A DNA stretch of 64,000 nt from Peptococcaceae bacterium UBA4068 (GCA_002382665.1 DFZA01000007.1:88536-152535); one strand, 5' to 3'. Positions 1-10,118 are shown, counted from the first letter of the stretch. Notes: a model not told the origin generated them from the sequence alone. Numbers and translations are program-made.

Positions 1-1140
1 AGTATATTCGCTGGTAAATAAAAATGTGATCCTGGATGTTATTGAAGGTACAAATGCCAATACAGCCGCCATGGCCACACCCAAAAGGACAAGCAGACGC
101 CTGTCAACATAAAGGGCAAAGATTATTACTGTTACAATCATCCCTACCCAGGCGCCGCGGGAAAACGTGAACAGCAAACATGCGCACATCAACAATGTTA
201 TAGCGACAAAAATAATTTTATTAATATTTTTACGACTGTAATAAACCATTGCTGCTGCTAACGGTGCAGTCATTACCAGTAATGAACCAAATATATTGGG
301 GCTGCCGGTAAGGGAAAATACACGCGTTCTGACCGACATTTCTGTCGATGTAGTCCATGAGGAAGGTATTGGCACACCGATAATATATTGATAGATACCA
401 TGGAGGCTTAAGAAAAAAGCCATAGCCAATATGCCTCCGTAAAGCAGCTTAAAATCATCATCATCGCGAACCAGGCGAATAATAATGAAAAACCAAAGCA
501 TATACTCGACCACTATTCTGTAGCCAGCCAGCGCAATGCTTTTATCAGGGCTGACTAAAGACATCAGTAAAAAGCCTACTGCCATAAACATGATGATGAA
601 TATATCAAGCGGCGTATCGCGCTTGATAGCCGTTGTCTGTTGTAGAACACGCTGCCAAAACAGATATGTTATTACAACAACTAATAACAACTCTTCCCAA
701 ACAGATGCCAATGCGAGAAGTTGTAAATAATCGCGAATCAGATACTCAATCGGCAGGTATAATGCGAATAAAATCAACAGCCAGCGATGTAAACCAACAG
801 CGTTGATTTTTGAAAACAACCAACTTTTCTTTGTTACTCGCAAATATCCACAACAAATTGACGCCACCAGCCGGTATAATATGCTTTGACGTAAGGACTC
901 ACCAAAGCGTTCCATCAGCCGTCTCAGAATATCCAAAAAAGCCACAAAACGTGATTTTTTACCATGGAAGGGTACCTCACAAAAATCTATCCAGATATTC
1001 TTCAACCGCGATTTTTGATATTGACGATTGACAGCAGCAAAGAATCGAGCTATTATGCCCTTTTGATATACCGCGGCAATCGCGGCAAGCAAATTATTTA
1101 TGAGTCGCCACAACCAACTTTTTTCTAAAATATCATTCAT
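1..1140 (-). CDS. O-antigen ligase / polymerase-like membrane protein (partial, 3' end outside window)
   Basis: From an ATG at 1140 the minus strand stays open to the left edge, giving at least 380 residues with no stop. The first ~100 residues are basic and soluble. They are followed by several hydrophobic segments, then the motifs GSPNIFGSLL (about residue 282) and FSRGAWVG (about residue 325), which are typical of the O-antigen ligase/Wzy-C superfamily that joins or polymerises lipid-linked glycans outside the membrane. A GGAG lies 6 nt before the ATG, which sits 11 nt after the stop of the DUF4330 gene, so it is the last visible gene of the surface-polysaccharide operon. Inferred role: polymerising or ligating the secondary cell wall polymer. 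The family is clear but the exact substrate is not. Confidence 0.8.
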   Translation of the reverse strand, partial: MNDILEKSWLWRLINNLLAAIAAVYQKGIIARFFAAVNRQYQKSRLKNIWIDFCEVPFHGKKSRFVAFLDILRRLMERFGESLRQSILYRLVASICCGYLRVTKKSWLFSKINAVGLHRWLLILFALYLPIEYLIRDYLQLLALASVWEELLLVVVITYLFWQRVLQQTTAIKRDTPLDIFIIMFMAVGFLLMSLVSPDKSIALAGYRIVVEYMLWFFIIIRLVRDDDDFKLLYGGILAMAFFLSLHGIYQYIIGVPIPSSWTTSTEMSVRTRVFSLTGSPNIFGSLLVMTAPLAAAMVYYSRKNINKIIFVAITLLMCACLLFTFSRGAWVGMIVTVIIFALYVDRRLLVLLGVAMAAVLAFVPSITSRITFLFTSEYT

Positions 1141-1151
1141 AGCCTACTCCG

Positions 1152-1655
1152 CTAATCACCAATCTTTACATAGTAGATAGTGCCGCTTACTTCAAAAGCT
1201 TGAGTTTTTACGAGATAGGTGCGTCCGGCTTTTACATCCTGATTACCAATTTTGGGACTGGCTGTATCACGCGCTACCTTAGAGGATATATCAAAAACAA
1301 TGTTCTTTTTGGTTGGATCGGTAGCATTGACAATTTTACCGTCGGCAGTTTGTACTTGCACAGCATAATCCACTAATCTCACATCTGTGATCGTAGCGTC
1401 AAGATAATTATTTGTCGCAACCAATTTTTGACCGACAAGGTTTTGCCGTTCTACCTCAGCACAAAGTTCAGGCGGAGCACCTGAAACAATAACTTCTGTA
1501 GTCATTTCCACATTAGGCGAAACAACCTCTGTCACTTTGTTACCGAACAACTGCCAGGCAATACCGACAATCACGACAATTACCACGATCAATGCCAGCA
1601 AATCCACAGGATTAATAATACCAAACAGTTTGCCTTTTTCATTGACTAATTTCAT
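1152..1655 (-). CDS. DUF4330 family single-span membrane protein
   Basis: A protein of 167 residues beginning MKLVNEKGKLFGIINPVDLL, the typical DUF4330 opening. One transmembrane helix (about residues 18-37, rich in Val/Ile) is followed by an extracytoplasmic beta-rich domain. The start at 1655 is chosen because GGAGG (1661-1665) lies 5 nt upstream; an in-frame ATG at 1679 has no such site. It sits between a glycosyltransferase and an O-antigen-ligase-like gene in one operon. DUF4330 has no proven function; its presence in polysaccharide clusters suggests an accessory role in export or assembly, which is inference. Confidence 0.8.
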   Translation of the reverse strand: MKLVNEKGKLFGIINPVDLLALIVVIVVIVGIAWQLFGNKVTEVVSPNVEMTTEVIVSGAPPELCAEVERQNLVGQKLVATNNYLDATITDVRLVDYAVQVQTADGKIVNATDPTKKNIVFDISSKVARDTASPKIGNQDVKAGRTYLVKTQAFEVSGTIYYVKIGD

Positions 1656-1690
1656 TTTGACCTCCATAACTTTCGACATCTATAAATTAT

Positions 1691-2833
1691 TTAAAATATA
1701 CCTAATCTTTCCAGCTCTTCTTCCATTTGCCTTACGCGGTTATCCCAGGAGCAGGCTTTGCCATACTCCTGACGCCGCAACCTTTTTGCTTGATCGTCTT
1801 CCAACAACGCCTCTTGGCATTTCGCAACAAAATCATTGCAGTTTTCGGCAATATAAACAACGTCGGCGAAATCCCGTACCTGTAAAGGCTCCTTGGTACT
1901 GACAATTGGTTTACCGGTCGCCAAGTATTCATAAAGCTTCAAGGGACTTACGTCAAGAGCCAGACGACCTGAGCGGAATACATTAAGACAAACATCAAAG
2001 GGGCTGATAATTTCCGGCAGCTTTTCCTGCGGCTGTAATCCCAAAAATTTGATATTATCATATTTCTTTAGTTGCGAGATGTCAACTCCCGGCATAACCC
2101 GTCCGACAAAAACTATTTCCGCCTCAGGCATTGCTTCGGCTAAAGCAACGATATAATCGTAAGCGATACATTCCTGTAGCATACCTACAAAGCCGAACAC
2201 CGGTTTTTGCCGTCTTTCCGGTGGTGTAAAAGTAGCCGCCTGCATAAACAGCGGATAATTTGCACCGTTGGCGATCATCTTAGTCCGCCGATTATATTCG
2301 ATTAAGGTTCGTTCTAACCCTGCCGCCGTGCAAAATACCATATCTGCAACGCGGGCCAGATCCTCCTCCATCTTATCTACAACATCCGGATTGATCATGC
2401 CTTGATAAGCGGAATGTCGGTCAACACAATCATATATTACACCGCTATGATCAATATTAGCAATCAAATCGCAAGCCGTCGGCGTATAGCACCATAAATA
2501 TGGTTTGGCAAATCCCTGTTGTTTGATTATTTTATTGATATAACGCGCCAAATGGCGCTGATTAATGCTGTTTATCCAACGGTATTTATTGCCAAACGGC
2601 AGCACCGGCGGCGGCGCATAGACAGTAATATCTTCTTTGTCTTGAACACGCTCCCCACCTTTGCGGTAGGCAGTCAGGCGCGGCTTCGATGTTTTATCTT
2701 TTAGCGGGGCAATTAATGTAACAGGCGGGTCAATGTAGATAATTTTCGCATTACTTAAACGTCGCATAACATTTTGCTTACGGGTCGGAAAAGGATAAAA
2801 ATTGGATGTTGAAATACAGACGATTTCTCTCAT
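1691..2833 (-). CDS. Glycosyltransferase of the GT4/GT1 superfamily (TuaH-like)
   Basis: A soluble 380-residue protein without a signal peptide. The C-terminal half carries the nucleotide-sugar binding pattern of GT-B enzymes: FGFVGMLQECIAYDYI, then DVCLNVFRSG and SPLKLYEYLATGKPIVST, the E-x7-E type segment of family 4 retaining glycosyltransferases. The N-terminus (REIVCISTSNFYPFPTRKQ) matches the TuaH-like group active on wall polysaccharides. Its ATG overlaps the stop of the upstream CsaB fusion by 4 bp (ATGA), with GAGGTG just before it, so translation is coupled. Likely adds a sugar to the lipid-linked wall polymer in the cytoplasm. Donor and acceptor cannot be read from the sequence. 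Confidence 0.85.
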   Translation of the reverse strand: MREIVCISTSNFYPFPTRKQNVMRRLSNAKIIYIDPPVTLIAPLKDKTSKPRLTAYRKGGERVQDKEDITVYAPPPVLPFGNKYRWINSINQRHLARYINKIIKQQGFAKPYLWCYTPTACDLIANIDHSGVIYDCVDRHSAYQGMINPDVVDKMEEDLARVADMVFCTAAGLERTLIEYNRRTKMIANGANYPLFMQAATFTPPERRQKPVFGFVGMLQECIAYDYIVALAEAMPEAEIVFVGRVMPGVDISQLKKYDNIKFLGLQPQEKLPEIISPFDVCLNVFRSGRLALDVSPLKLYEYLATGKPIVSTKEPLQVRDFADVVYIAENCNDFVAKCQEALLEDDQAKRLRRQEYGKACSWDNRVRQMEEELERLGIF

Positions 2834-5025
2834 TGTGCCACCTCACCTACCAGCAAACGCTTAGCGGAATTAATATTTATCTGCTCTGATCTGCGTAATT
2901 TTTCCAAGGCTTGCTGTACCGGTATTCTGCCCTTGGCTAATACTTTGTCAATCTCGGCGCAAAGTTGTTGCGCGTTTAATGCCGTTAACGGAATACAAGC
3001 GTCGGAATCAATATCGTTGATAAAGCTGTCCACCTTAATATCATAAGATATACCGACAACCGGAGCACCGCCTACGGTAGTAAATATCAGCGAATGCAAC
3101 CGCATGCCAATTACCAGGTCCATCGAGCCAAGCATACCGATCAACTCTTCTACTGCGTGCTGTTGCCCGCAAGCATAATATGGCGAATGCAAGTACTGAA
3201 TAACCTGCTGCGCGGCAGCAATGTCTTTGGGCAACTCAATTGGTAAAAATACCGGCGTCAATCCATAACAGCTATAAGCATAATCGGCGGCCAAGGCAAT
3301 CGCTTGCGGATTGGTAAATGTAGACCAGTTACGCAGACAAAAACCGATCTTGGGTATATCCGCCGGAACATTTTCCCGGGCAAAAGCGGATCGCACCTGC
3401 TTGTCTGACGCCTTGCCAAGATTGATAGTTGGGTCAGCAGACAAAAATATCTGCGGTTTGTCAACTCTCATTTGCTGCAAAACATCATAAGAAACGCTAT
3501 CACGAAGCGTAATAATTTCTGTGGTTTTATTTAATATTGATGATGCCAAACGGCGGTTATAAATCTTATTGATAGGGCCAATGCCACAGCCATACATTAT
3601 CACGCGACAGCCAAAACTTTTAGCAGCCATCAATGTAAAAAGATAGTAATAGAGTGAGCGAGAAGATGTAACATCCTGGATTAAGCTGCCGCCGCCATTA
3701 ATATAAATCTGCGAACGACGGAGATGACTGATAAATGATGGGATATTAAATATATAAATAGCATTGGTGCTATTATTAAGCCTTGTCCTCTTGGTGTTGC
3801 GGCTCAAAACCGTCAAAGGCATATCGCTGTCAATCTCACGCATCTGCGAAACTATCGCCTTCAGGATCGCTTCATCCCCGGCATTACCGCGTCCGTAAGC
3901 GCCGCAGATAACAGCGCCGTAGCGTCCTTTGACCGAGCGGAAACGAATAATATCGGCATAGACCTTTTGTTGGTCAATTTTCATTCGCTCCAGTGAAAAC
4001 TCTTCTCTACAACGGATAAAAAGATTTTGTGACAGTGTTCGCCGCAGCTGATCATCAACCGAGAGCTTATAAATATAATTGGCAAAAGTATCAACGTCAC
4101 CGGGTTCGAAAAGTAAGCCATGCACGCCATGCTCTATCATCGAAGGAATACCGCCGACTGCACTGGCAATAGCTGCGCAATGCTCATGCGCTCCTTCTAA
4201 CAGCGAATAAGGGAATGTCTCCGATAACGATGATAATACGTTAATATCAACCTCTGAGAAAAATCCCTGCATATCATATATCCAGCCGACAAAATCAACT
4301 CTGTCTGCTATATCTAACTGTTTGACCGTCTCTTTGAGTTTAGCTTCATCCTCACCGATACCGGCTATCTTCAGCCGCAGCCTGGAATTGCGCTTGTAGG
4401 CTTGCGCGAAAGCTTTCAACAATGTTGGAATATCCTTGATCGGCGTAAGCCGGGCGGCAATACCAACTACAATATCACTATCGTCGGCAACTTGACGCGG
4501 TAACAACGTCGCATCGGTAAAATCAAGTCCGTTATAAAGAATAAATATCCTTTGGGGGTCAAAACCGCGCTCAATCAGCTTCGTTTTCATTTTGTCCGCT
4601 ACCGCCATATAGTAATCCATATTGCGTAGCGCTATGGCGTTGATCAACCCAAATGTATATTGTTTAATCGGTGAACCAAGATAGTCCAGCTGCGGATCGG
4701 AATGGACGGTAGTAATTATCGGAATATGCCGTAATTTATTGACAAAAACGCCCATCATATTGGCTTTGGCGCCGTGACAATGGATAACATCCGGTTTAAA
4801 CTGATCAACTATTTTTATAGCTGTAGATATTGCGCTGAGTAAATTCCAGCTGTTTTCAGTCTCAACAACTCGCAATCCGTTTTGTCGGGCTTCTTCGGCA
4901 AATTCGCCGCGACGGAAACTCAGCAGCAGATAATCGTTATCTTTTGCCAGCTCCCGTCCCAGCGAAATGATGTGTGTTTTAGCTCCGCCGATGTCTCCAC
5001 CGCCGGCAAAGCAAAGTATCCTCAT
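2830..5025 (-). CDS. csaB: Fused glycosyltransferase (GT4) - polysaccharide pyruvyl transferase CsaB
   Basis: Two enzymes in one 731-residue chain. Residues 1-365 are a GT4 glycosyltransferase: FAGGGDIGGAKTHI at the N-terminus, GIAARLTPIKDIPTLLKAF near 195, and SLSETFPYSLLEGAHEHCA near 270. Residues ~370-731 are a polysaccharide pyruvyl transferase: GAYGRGNAGDEAIL, YINGGGSLIQD, MYGCGIGPI, IGMRLHSLIF. CsaB adds the ketal-pyruvate to the secondary cell wall polymer that SLH domains bind. The gene follows an SLH protein, and at least four SLH proteins lie in this window, so enzyme and clients agree. CsaB is about 360 residues when free-standing; the fusion would link glycan synthesis to its pyruvylation. 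Confidence 0.93.
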   Translation of the reverse strand: MRILCFAGGGDIGGAKTHIISLGRELAKDNDYLLLSFRRGEFAEEARQNGLRVVETENSWNLLSAISTAIKIVDQFKPDVIHCHGAKANMMGVFVNKLRHIPIITTVHSDPQLDYLGSPIKQYTFGLINAIALRNMDYYMAVADKMKTKLIERGFDPQRIFILYNGLDFTDATLLPRQVADDSDIVVGIAARLTPIKDIPTLLKAFAQAYKRNSRLRLKIAGIGEDEAKLKETVKQLDIADRVDFVGWIYDMQGFFSEVDINVLSSLSETFPYSLLEGAHEHCAAIASAVGGIPSMIEHGVHGLLFEPGDVDTFANYIYKLSVDDQLRRTLSQNLFIRCREEFSLERMKIDQQKVYADIIRFRSVKGRYGAVICGAYGRGNAGDEAILKAIVSQMREIDSDMPLTVLSRNTKRTRLNNSTNAIYIFNIPSFISHLRRSQIYINGGGSLIQDVTSSRSLYYYLFTLMAAKSFGCRVIMYGCGIGPINKIYNRRLASSILNKTTEIITLRDSVSYDVLQQMRVDKPQIFLSADPTINLGKASDKQVRSAFARENVPADIPKIGFCLRNWSTFTNPQAIALAADYAYSCYGLTPVFLPIELPKDIAAAQQVIQYLHSPYYACGQQHAVEELIGMLGSMDLVIGMRLHSLIFTTVGGAPVVGISYDIKVDSFINDIDSDACIPLTALNAQQLCAEIDKVLAKGRIPVQQALEKLRRSEQININSAKRLLVGEVAQ

Positions 5026-5057
5026 TATTTACCCTGCCTTATTTATTTTATTGGTGA

Positions 5058-8042
5058 TTATATCAAACTGTAAATCATTTTCGCCGCTTCGGCGCGCGTT
5101 ACCTTATTATTAGGCAAAAGCATATTCTCGTTATTTCCGTTAACTACGCCTTGCTTGACCAGCGTGCAAATATACGGCTCGGCCCATGCCGCAACGTCTT
5201 TGGTATCATCAAAGTCCAATTGCGCCTGCAGATAACCGCATTCCTGCACTCGTCCGAGTACAGTCATCGCTTCCTGGCGGCTAATTGAGTTTTGGGGATT
5301 AAAGTAAAGGTTGCCGTTGCTGCCGCTGCCGGTAATAATACCTTCGCTGTAAACGGCCTTGACCGCATTGAGTGCCCAATTGCTGATTGCTGTCTTATCT
5401 TTAAACGGTAAGGAAATACCGGAATAATTATCGACCGATAAACCAAGCCAATTGGCAATAATCACCGCAAACTGCTCCCGCGTCATATAACTGTTGGGCG
5501 CATATACCAAACTACCATTACTATTATAACCGGAAATTATATTTAAGTTATACAAATAATCGGCATAACTTTGCGCCCAGTGTCCTGACATATCGCTAAA
5601 CGCCGTCGTTGTTGTAGCAGTTGCCTTAATCACATATGTAGTTGTAGCAATATTGCCTGTTTTATCCTTAGCCGTTACCCTTACCCGGTGTTGTAATCCA
5701 TCGAAGGTTGGCAGTGTTGCCGTTATACTGCCGCTGCTAAATGTAAAATTAATCTCTTGACCGTCATATGTAACGCTGATATTATTACTGCCCAACGACT
5801 GATCAATACCGTCTTTAACGGTAGCACTAAGTATATTGCCACTGACATCAAGCGTAATTGCCGGGGATACTTTATCAATATAATAACCGGATGTCGCCAT
5901 AATTTGATCGATATAGATCGTACCGCCATTAGTAGAACCGGCGGTAAAATTGATTGAATCTATAGCCGTTGTGTTAGGTGGTAGCTGTATTGATATCAGT
6001 GACCAGCCGCTGAAATCAATGGTACCAGATGTAAAGGTTTTAGTCACACCGTCGACGGTTCCTGTCAAACTGATGGTTTGCCCGGAATTATCGCCGTAAA
6101 GCCAAAAATGAAACGCGTCGACAGTTGAATTAATCGTTATATCACTATCAACCGAAAAGTTGTTATCCGAACTATAATTATAGTTTATAGCCGCACTTTG
6201 CTGGCCATATTTTACCTTGGTTTTATCTTTGTTGATACTGATAGAGCTGCCGGAAAGAATAGAATTGCTATCTTCAAAATCTTCCAAGACAGTCATCGAG
6301 GCGTTACTGCTGCTGTTGCTGATTATCACATTAACTGTGGCAGTTTTATCACCGGCCGAAGCTGTAATAGTACCGCTGCCGGATGAAATTAAGCTACTGG
6401 CCACAAATTCGCCTTTTTCATTTATGGTACCGATACCGCCGCTGACCGACCAGTTAAAACATTTGTCATTAGCCAGTAAAAGTAGTCTATTATAGTAGGC
6501 ATTAGCTTTAAGATCAATGCTAGAACCGCCTGATAACGTCAAAGCACCTGTGATTTTATCACCGCTATCCTGATTATATAGAACGATACTTTGCGGGGTT
6601 TGTACTACCGATACTGTTGCTTTACCACTACTGCTGCCGGAATTAACGTTAACAGTACCGCTGCCGGTATAATCGCCTGCCGTAAATACTCCATCTGAGC
6701 TGATATTGCCAAGATCGTCATCGGAAACTGAATAGCTGAGGTTACAGGGAACACTAACGGTATGATAGTTTTTATCAGTAGCGGTTGTTTGATAACTTAA
6801 ATTGGCACCCGTCAGCATCACTATATCGTAAGGATATAAAAACAGTTTACTAGCTGTCGATGATGCAGTAGTTTTATTTACTAAGAAGATAAAATTGGCG
6901 CAACTGCGCAGAGAACCGTCGGAAGGTTTATTAACATTAGAAATAGAGCTATAACCGGGATAATAGGCGCTGGCTGTGGTCGACCCGCCACCGTCCATGC
7001 TAACGGCTTCTACGCAACCAATTTCTTTTAGTCTGGTTGCTACTTCAATTAAGGAAGCTCCGGCGCTATAACCGCTTTGACGGCCATCTACTGTATACAA
7101 TACGAGTGTACCGTCCGATTTGACACCCACTGCCGTACGCGGCGCTGTCGCCGTTGAGCTATCGCACACTGTCGTACCATTGGTCAATAATTTAACATCG
7201 CCGCCGACTGCATATGAAACTGTATCCCAGCCGCTGGCACAACTGGTATTAATTGTTACGCTTTCACCCGGCTGCAAAGCCAGGATTTGGTTTTTAACAT
7301 TAGAATAAGGGGTATCGGCTGATGTCGCCAGAATCATTTTACCTGATTCGATATTCAGCGGCGTACTGCTGGTCGTCACCGAATCAACCGTCGCTGTTAT
7401 CGTATCGCCGATTTTCGTCGAGCCGCCGGTTACACTTAGGACCGCATATACTGTGCTGGTTGTGGTACGCGTGGTGGCGGAATAATCAGGAGTATACAAC
7501 ACCGCGCCCGATGCTGTGTTTACCTCTTTATTTATATGACTGATAGTAATATTGCCTTTGGCACAATTCAAATTGATTTTGATCGCCGGCTTGCCAATAA
7601 TGGCAGTACCGTTATCATAAAAACCAACCGCCCAGCGCGCGTTATCGGAACTGCGGACAACTCCGTCGGTTATCACAACGCCCATTGGTATGCCGGTTGA
7701 CATATTAAAAAAGTCGCCATTGATACCGGCCACAATCGTATATCCTTGATTTTCCAAATACTCCGCAATGCTGTTAATAGTCGAACGGCCATAAAGCCTG
7801 CTGCCATAGGCGACTATCGGCAAAACTGATGAACTGTTTTGACAAACTATGTAATTTTCAGTTATCATATCGTCTTTACTGCTACTCCAGTAGACGCCTT
7901 TATTTAATAAAGTATTAATAGAAATATCTAACGCCGAACTATCTAATTCACTACCCAGGGAAGCGGCAAATGCGCTGCTGGCGCTAATAACAACAAACAA
8001 CAACGACAAAACAATGATGCGTAACCAAGTGTTTTTTTTCAT
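5058..8042 (-). CDS. SLH-anchored phosphodiester glycosidase (NAGPA/DUF2233) surface protein
   Basis: A secreted protein of 994 residues. The start at 8042 is chosen because GGGAG lies 6 nt upstream and the frame then opens with a signal peptide (MKKNTWLRII, hydrophobic core, AFAA). Residues ~60-390 are a NAGPA-type phosphodiester glycosidase domain, recognised by INGDFFNMSTG, GVKSDGTLVLYTVDGRQ and the catalytic-region motif VSMDGGGSTT. Ig-like/Big_2 modules and a beta-sandwich reminiscent of a carbohydrate-binding module follow. Three SLH domains fill ~820-994 (FSDMSGHWAQSY, FKDKTAISNWA, FDDTKDVAAWA) and bind pyruvylated wall polymer made with the downstream csaB. Probably trims a wall glycan phosphodiester; the substrate is unproven. 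Confidence 0.9.
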   Translation of the reverse strand: MKKNTWLRIIVLSLLFVVISASSAFAASLGSELDSSALDISINTLLNKGVYWSSSKDDMITENYIVCQNSSSVLPIVAYGSRLYGRSTINSIAEYLENQGYTIVAGINGDFFNMSTGIPMGVVITDGVVRSSDNARWAVGFYDNGTAIIGKPAIKINLNCAKGNITISHINKEVNTASGAVLYTPDYSATTRTTTSTVYAVLSVTGGSTKIGDTITATVDSVTTSSTPLNIESGKMILATSADTPYSNVKNQILALQPGESVTINTSCASGWDTVSYAVGGDVKLLTNGTTVCDSSTATAPRTAVGVKSDGTLVLYTVDGRQSGYSAGASLIEVATRLKEIGCVEAVSMDGGGSTTASAYYPGYSSISNVNKPSDGSLRSCANFIFLVNKTTASSTASKLFLYPYDIVMLTGANLSYQTTATDKNYHTVSVPCNLSYSVSDDDLGNISSDGVFTAGDYTGSGTVNVNSGSSSGKATVSVVQTPQSIVLYNQDSGDKITGALTLSGGSSIDLKANAYYNRLLLLANDKCFNWSVSGGIGTINEKGEFVASSLISSGSGTITASAGDKTATVNVIISNSSSNASMTVLEDFEDSNSILSGSSISINKDKTKVKYGQQSAAINYNYSSDNNFSVDSDITINSTVDAFHFWLYGDNSGQTISLTGTVDGVTKTFTSGTIDFSGWSLISIQLPPNTTAIDSINFTAGSTNGGTIYIDQIMATSGYYIDKVSPAITLDVSGNILSATVKDGIDQSLGSNNISVTYDGQEINFTFSSGSITATLPTFDGLQHRVRVTAKDKTGNIATTTYVIKATATTTTAFSDMSGHWAQSYADYLYNLNIISGYNSNGSLVYAPNSYMTREQFAVIIANWLGLSVDNYSGISLPFKDKTAISNWALNAVKAVYSEGIITGSGSNGNLYFNPQNSISRQEAMTVLGRVQECGYLQAQLDFDDTKDVAAWAEPYICTLVKQGVVNGNNENMLLPNNKVTRAEAAKMIYSLI

Positions 8043-8243
8043 GATTTTCTCCCAAGTTGTTCTTATTTCTAAATTATAACATTTACCTCGAATATTGTAA
8101 AGAAATGGCAAATTGAAGATGCAATACTTATCACATATTTTTATTAATCATCTTGAGTATATAAATAAATTTTATTAGACAATACTTTAATTGCAGTCTT
8201 ATACTATTATTGATAAAAATTAACGCTAGCAAGGAGAATTATT

Positions 8244-8825
8244 ATGACAGAAATTATCGACGCTCGCGGCATGGCCTGTCCTAAACCCGTTATACTCACC
8301 AAAAGAGCGCTGGCGGAAATAACGGAAGGCAGTATTGCTGTTTTAGTAGACAACCAAACTGCTGTAAACAATATCAGCGCTTTTGCCGATAGCATCGGTC
8401 TGATTGCGGATACTGAGGCCGAAGGTAACAATTTTAAAATTACTATCGAAAAAATGGCTTGTCCGTTATCAATAGAAACAAATAATGCAGAAAAAATCGT
8501 ATTAATGATCAACAGCGATTTTTTCGGTAACGGCGATGAGGAATTTTCGCGTACGCTAATGCGCAACTTTATATTTGCTTTAACCGAGGTTGATCCCAAA
8601 CCGCAAACAGCTTTATTCGTTAATTCTGGTGTTAAATTCACCACAGAAGGTTCGCCGGTTTTGGAAAGCCTGCAAAAACTTGTCGATGGCGGCATGGAAA
8701 TATTAACCTGCGGTTCCTGCTTGGATTTTTATCAACTTAAAGGCAAATTAGTAATAGGTGGCGTTAGCAATATGTACACTATAGCCGAAAAGCTTCTCAA
8801 TGCCGATAAAGTGATAAAACTCTAA
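8244..8825 (+). CDS. yedF: Selenium metabolism protein YedF (TusA-like + DsrE-like)
   Basis: A cytoplasmic protein of 193 residues. The N-terminal TusA/SirA domain has the conserved DARGMACPKPVI (active-site Cys in CPKP). The C-terminal half is DsrE-like, with LTCGSCLDFYQLKGKLVIGG. This two-domain build matches the YedF family tied to selenium use. AAGGAG (8231-8236) precedes the ATG by 7 nt. It is divergent from the SLH operon and followed by a strong terminator, so it is monocistronic. The selenium-dependent molybdenum hydroxylase maturation genes lie about 8 kb away, which fits a selenium-using organism. The molecular role (sulfur or selenium relay) is inferred. Confidence 0.92.
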   Translation: MTEIIDARGMACPKPVILTKRALAEITEGSIAVLVDNQTAVNNISAFADSIGLIADTEAEGNNFKITIEKMACPLSIETNNAEKIVLMINSDFFGNGDEEFSRTLMRNFIFALTEVDPKPQTALFVNSGVKFTTEGSPVLESLQKLVDGGMEILTCGSCLDFYQLKGKLVIGGVSNMYTIAEKLLNADKVIKL

Positions 8826-8842
8826 AACTAATAAACATAACA

Positions 8843-8875
8843 AGCAGGCGGTTCATTAATAATGAGCCGCCTGCT
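8843..8875. terminator. Bidirectional terminator between yedF and hydF
   Basis: A near-perfect inverted repeat: AGCAGGCGG followed by TTCATT, closing with AATGAGCCGCCTGCT. It is GC-rich at the base and lies between the convergent yedF and hydF stops. Short T tracts on either side suit both directions. Confidence 0.85.
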
Positions 8876-8906
8876 TTCCATTTTGTTCCATATTTTTACC
8901 AATACA

Positions 8907-10106
8907 TCAAAAAACTGATATTTTATCCAATATTCCTGATAAATGAGCTAACACAACGCCATAATTGGACATAGGCACACCCTGCTCTTTGGCTTTGGCT
9001 ATGCGTGAAAGCACATATTTTCTGTTAAACATACAAGCGCCGCACTGGATGATCAGGTCATAAACGCCTAAATCTTTGGGGAAATCGGTACCGCTGACAA
9101 TATCAATTGTTAAACCGTTTCCGATTCGCTGGTGTAAAAATCTGGGCAGTTTTTCGCGGCCAATGTCTTCTGTCAAAGGCGCGTGGGTACAGCACTCGGC
9201 GATCAATACTTTGGATTTTTCGGTCAAGTTATCTATGGCTTTAGCACCCTCGAAATAGTAAGGAAGGTCGCCCTTATAAGCCGCAAATAACACCGAAAAT
9301 GAAGTCAGCATACTTCCTTTGGGCTTCTTTTCGTAAACCGTTTTAAATACCTGAGAGTCGGTAATAATCAGCTTAGGCGGCTCAGTCAGCGTTGACAGCG
9401 CCCGATCAATTTTATCAGTGGTGACGCTGCTGACAATGCATTTTTTGTCAAGCAAATCACGAATTGTCTGTACCTGCGGTAATATTAAACGTCCCATCGG
9501 CGCTTGGATATCCTGCGGCATCACCAATAACACCAGGTCGCCTTCGCCGACCAGATTACCTGTAATACTGGGCATTTCAAAATCATCTGGCATCAGGCGG
9601 ATCAAATTATCCTTAAGCTCGGCAATGCCTGTAATATCTTTGGCACTGACTATAATGGCATCCAATCCTGTGTATTCTTTTACAAGCCTTTGCAGCTCTT
9701 GCAGATTAGTTAAAACATCTGCTTTACTGATCACCGCTATAACCGGTGTTTTTTTATCTTGGAAATACTTAAACCATACTAATTCTTTGTCCATATCATT
9801 GTCGGCAAATAGCAGTACAGCAATATCTGTTTTATCAGCAGCAATTTGCGTTTTTTCCACGCGGATTTGACCTAATTCGCCGATATCGTCAAAACCGGCA
9901 GTGTCAATTAAAACGCAAGCGCCAATGCCATGTATTTCCATAGCTTTATACACCGGGTCTGTTGTCGTACCGGGGGTACTGCTGACAATCGACACATCCT
10001 GTCCGGTAAAGGCATTGATTAGAGATGATTTGCCGCTGTTTCTTTTGCCGAAAAATCCGATATGCAAACGGTTGGCGTTGGGAGTCTCATTCAAAGTTTT
10101 AGTCAT
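8907..10106 (-). CDS. hydF: [FeFe]-hydrogenase H-cluster maturation GTPase HydF
   Basis: A protein of 399 residues. The N-terminal GTPase has P-loop GKRNSGKSSLI, switch region STPGTTTDPV, DTAGFDD and SKAD. The C-terminal iron-sulfur domain carries the HydF-specific ligands CTHAP (about residue 304) and CGACMFNRK (about 357). HydF is the scaffold on which the 2Fe subcluster is assembled before transfer to the hydrogenase. It is 12 bp downstream of hydG, with GAGGT 7 nt before the ATG. hydE and the hydrogenase structural gene are not in the window. Full length with all motifs present. Confidence 0.97.
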   Translation of the reverse strand: MTKTLNETPNANRLHIGFFGKRNSGKSSLINAFTGQDVSIVSSTPGTTTDPVYKAMEIHGIGACVLIDTAGFDDIGELGQIRVEKTQIAADKTDIAVLLFADNDMDKELVWFKYFQDKKTPVIAVISKADVLTNLQELQRLVKEYTGLDAIIVSAKDITGIAELKDNLIRLMPDDFEMPSITGNLVGEGDLVLLVMPQDIQAPMGRLILPQVQTIRDLLDKKCIVSSVTTDKIDRALSTLTEPPKLIITDSQVFKTVYEKKPKGSMLTSFSVLFAAYKGDLPYYFEGAKAIDNLTEKSKVLIAECCTHAPLTEDIGREKLPRFLHQRIGNGLTIDIVSGTDFPKDLGVYDLIIQCGACMFNRKYVLSRIAKAKEQGVPMSNYGVVLAHLSGILDKISVF

Positions 10107-10118
10107 AAGTGTACCTCG

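Noticed and set aside
536..1031. Short plus-strand frames in the first kilobase
   Set aside because: They are antisense to the O-antigen-ligase-like gene, which has motifs, hydrophobic helices and an RBS.
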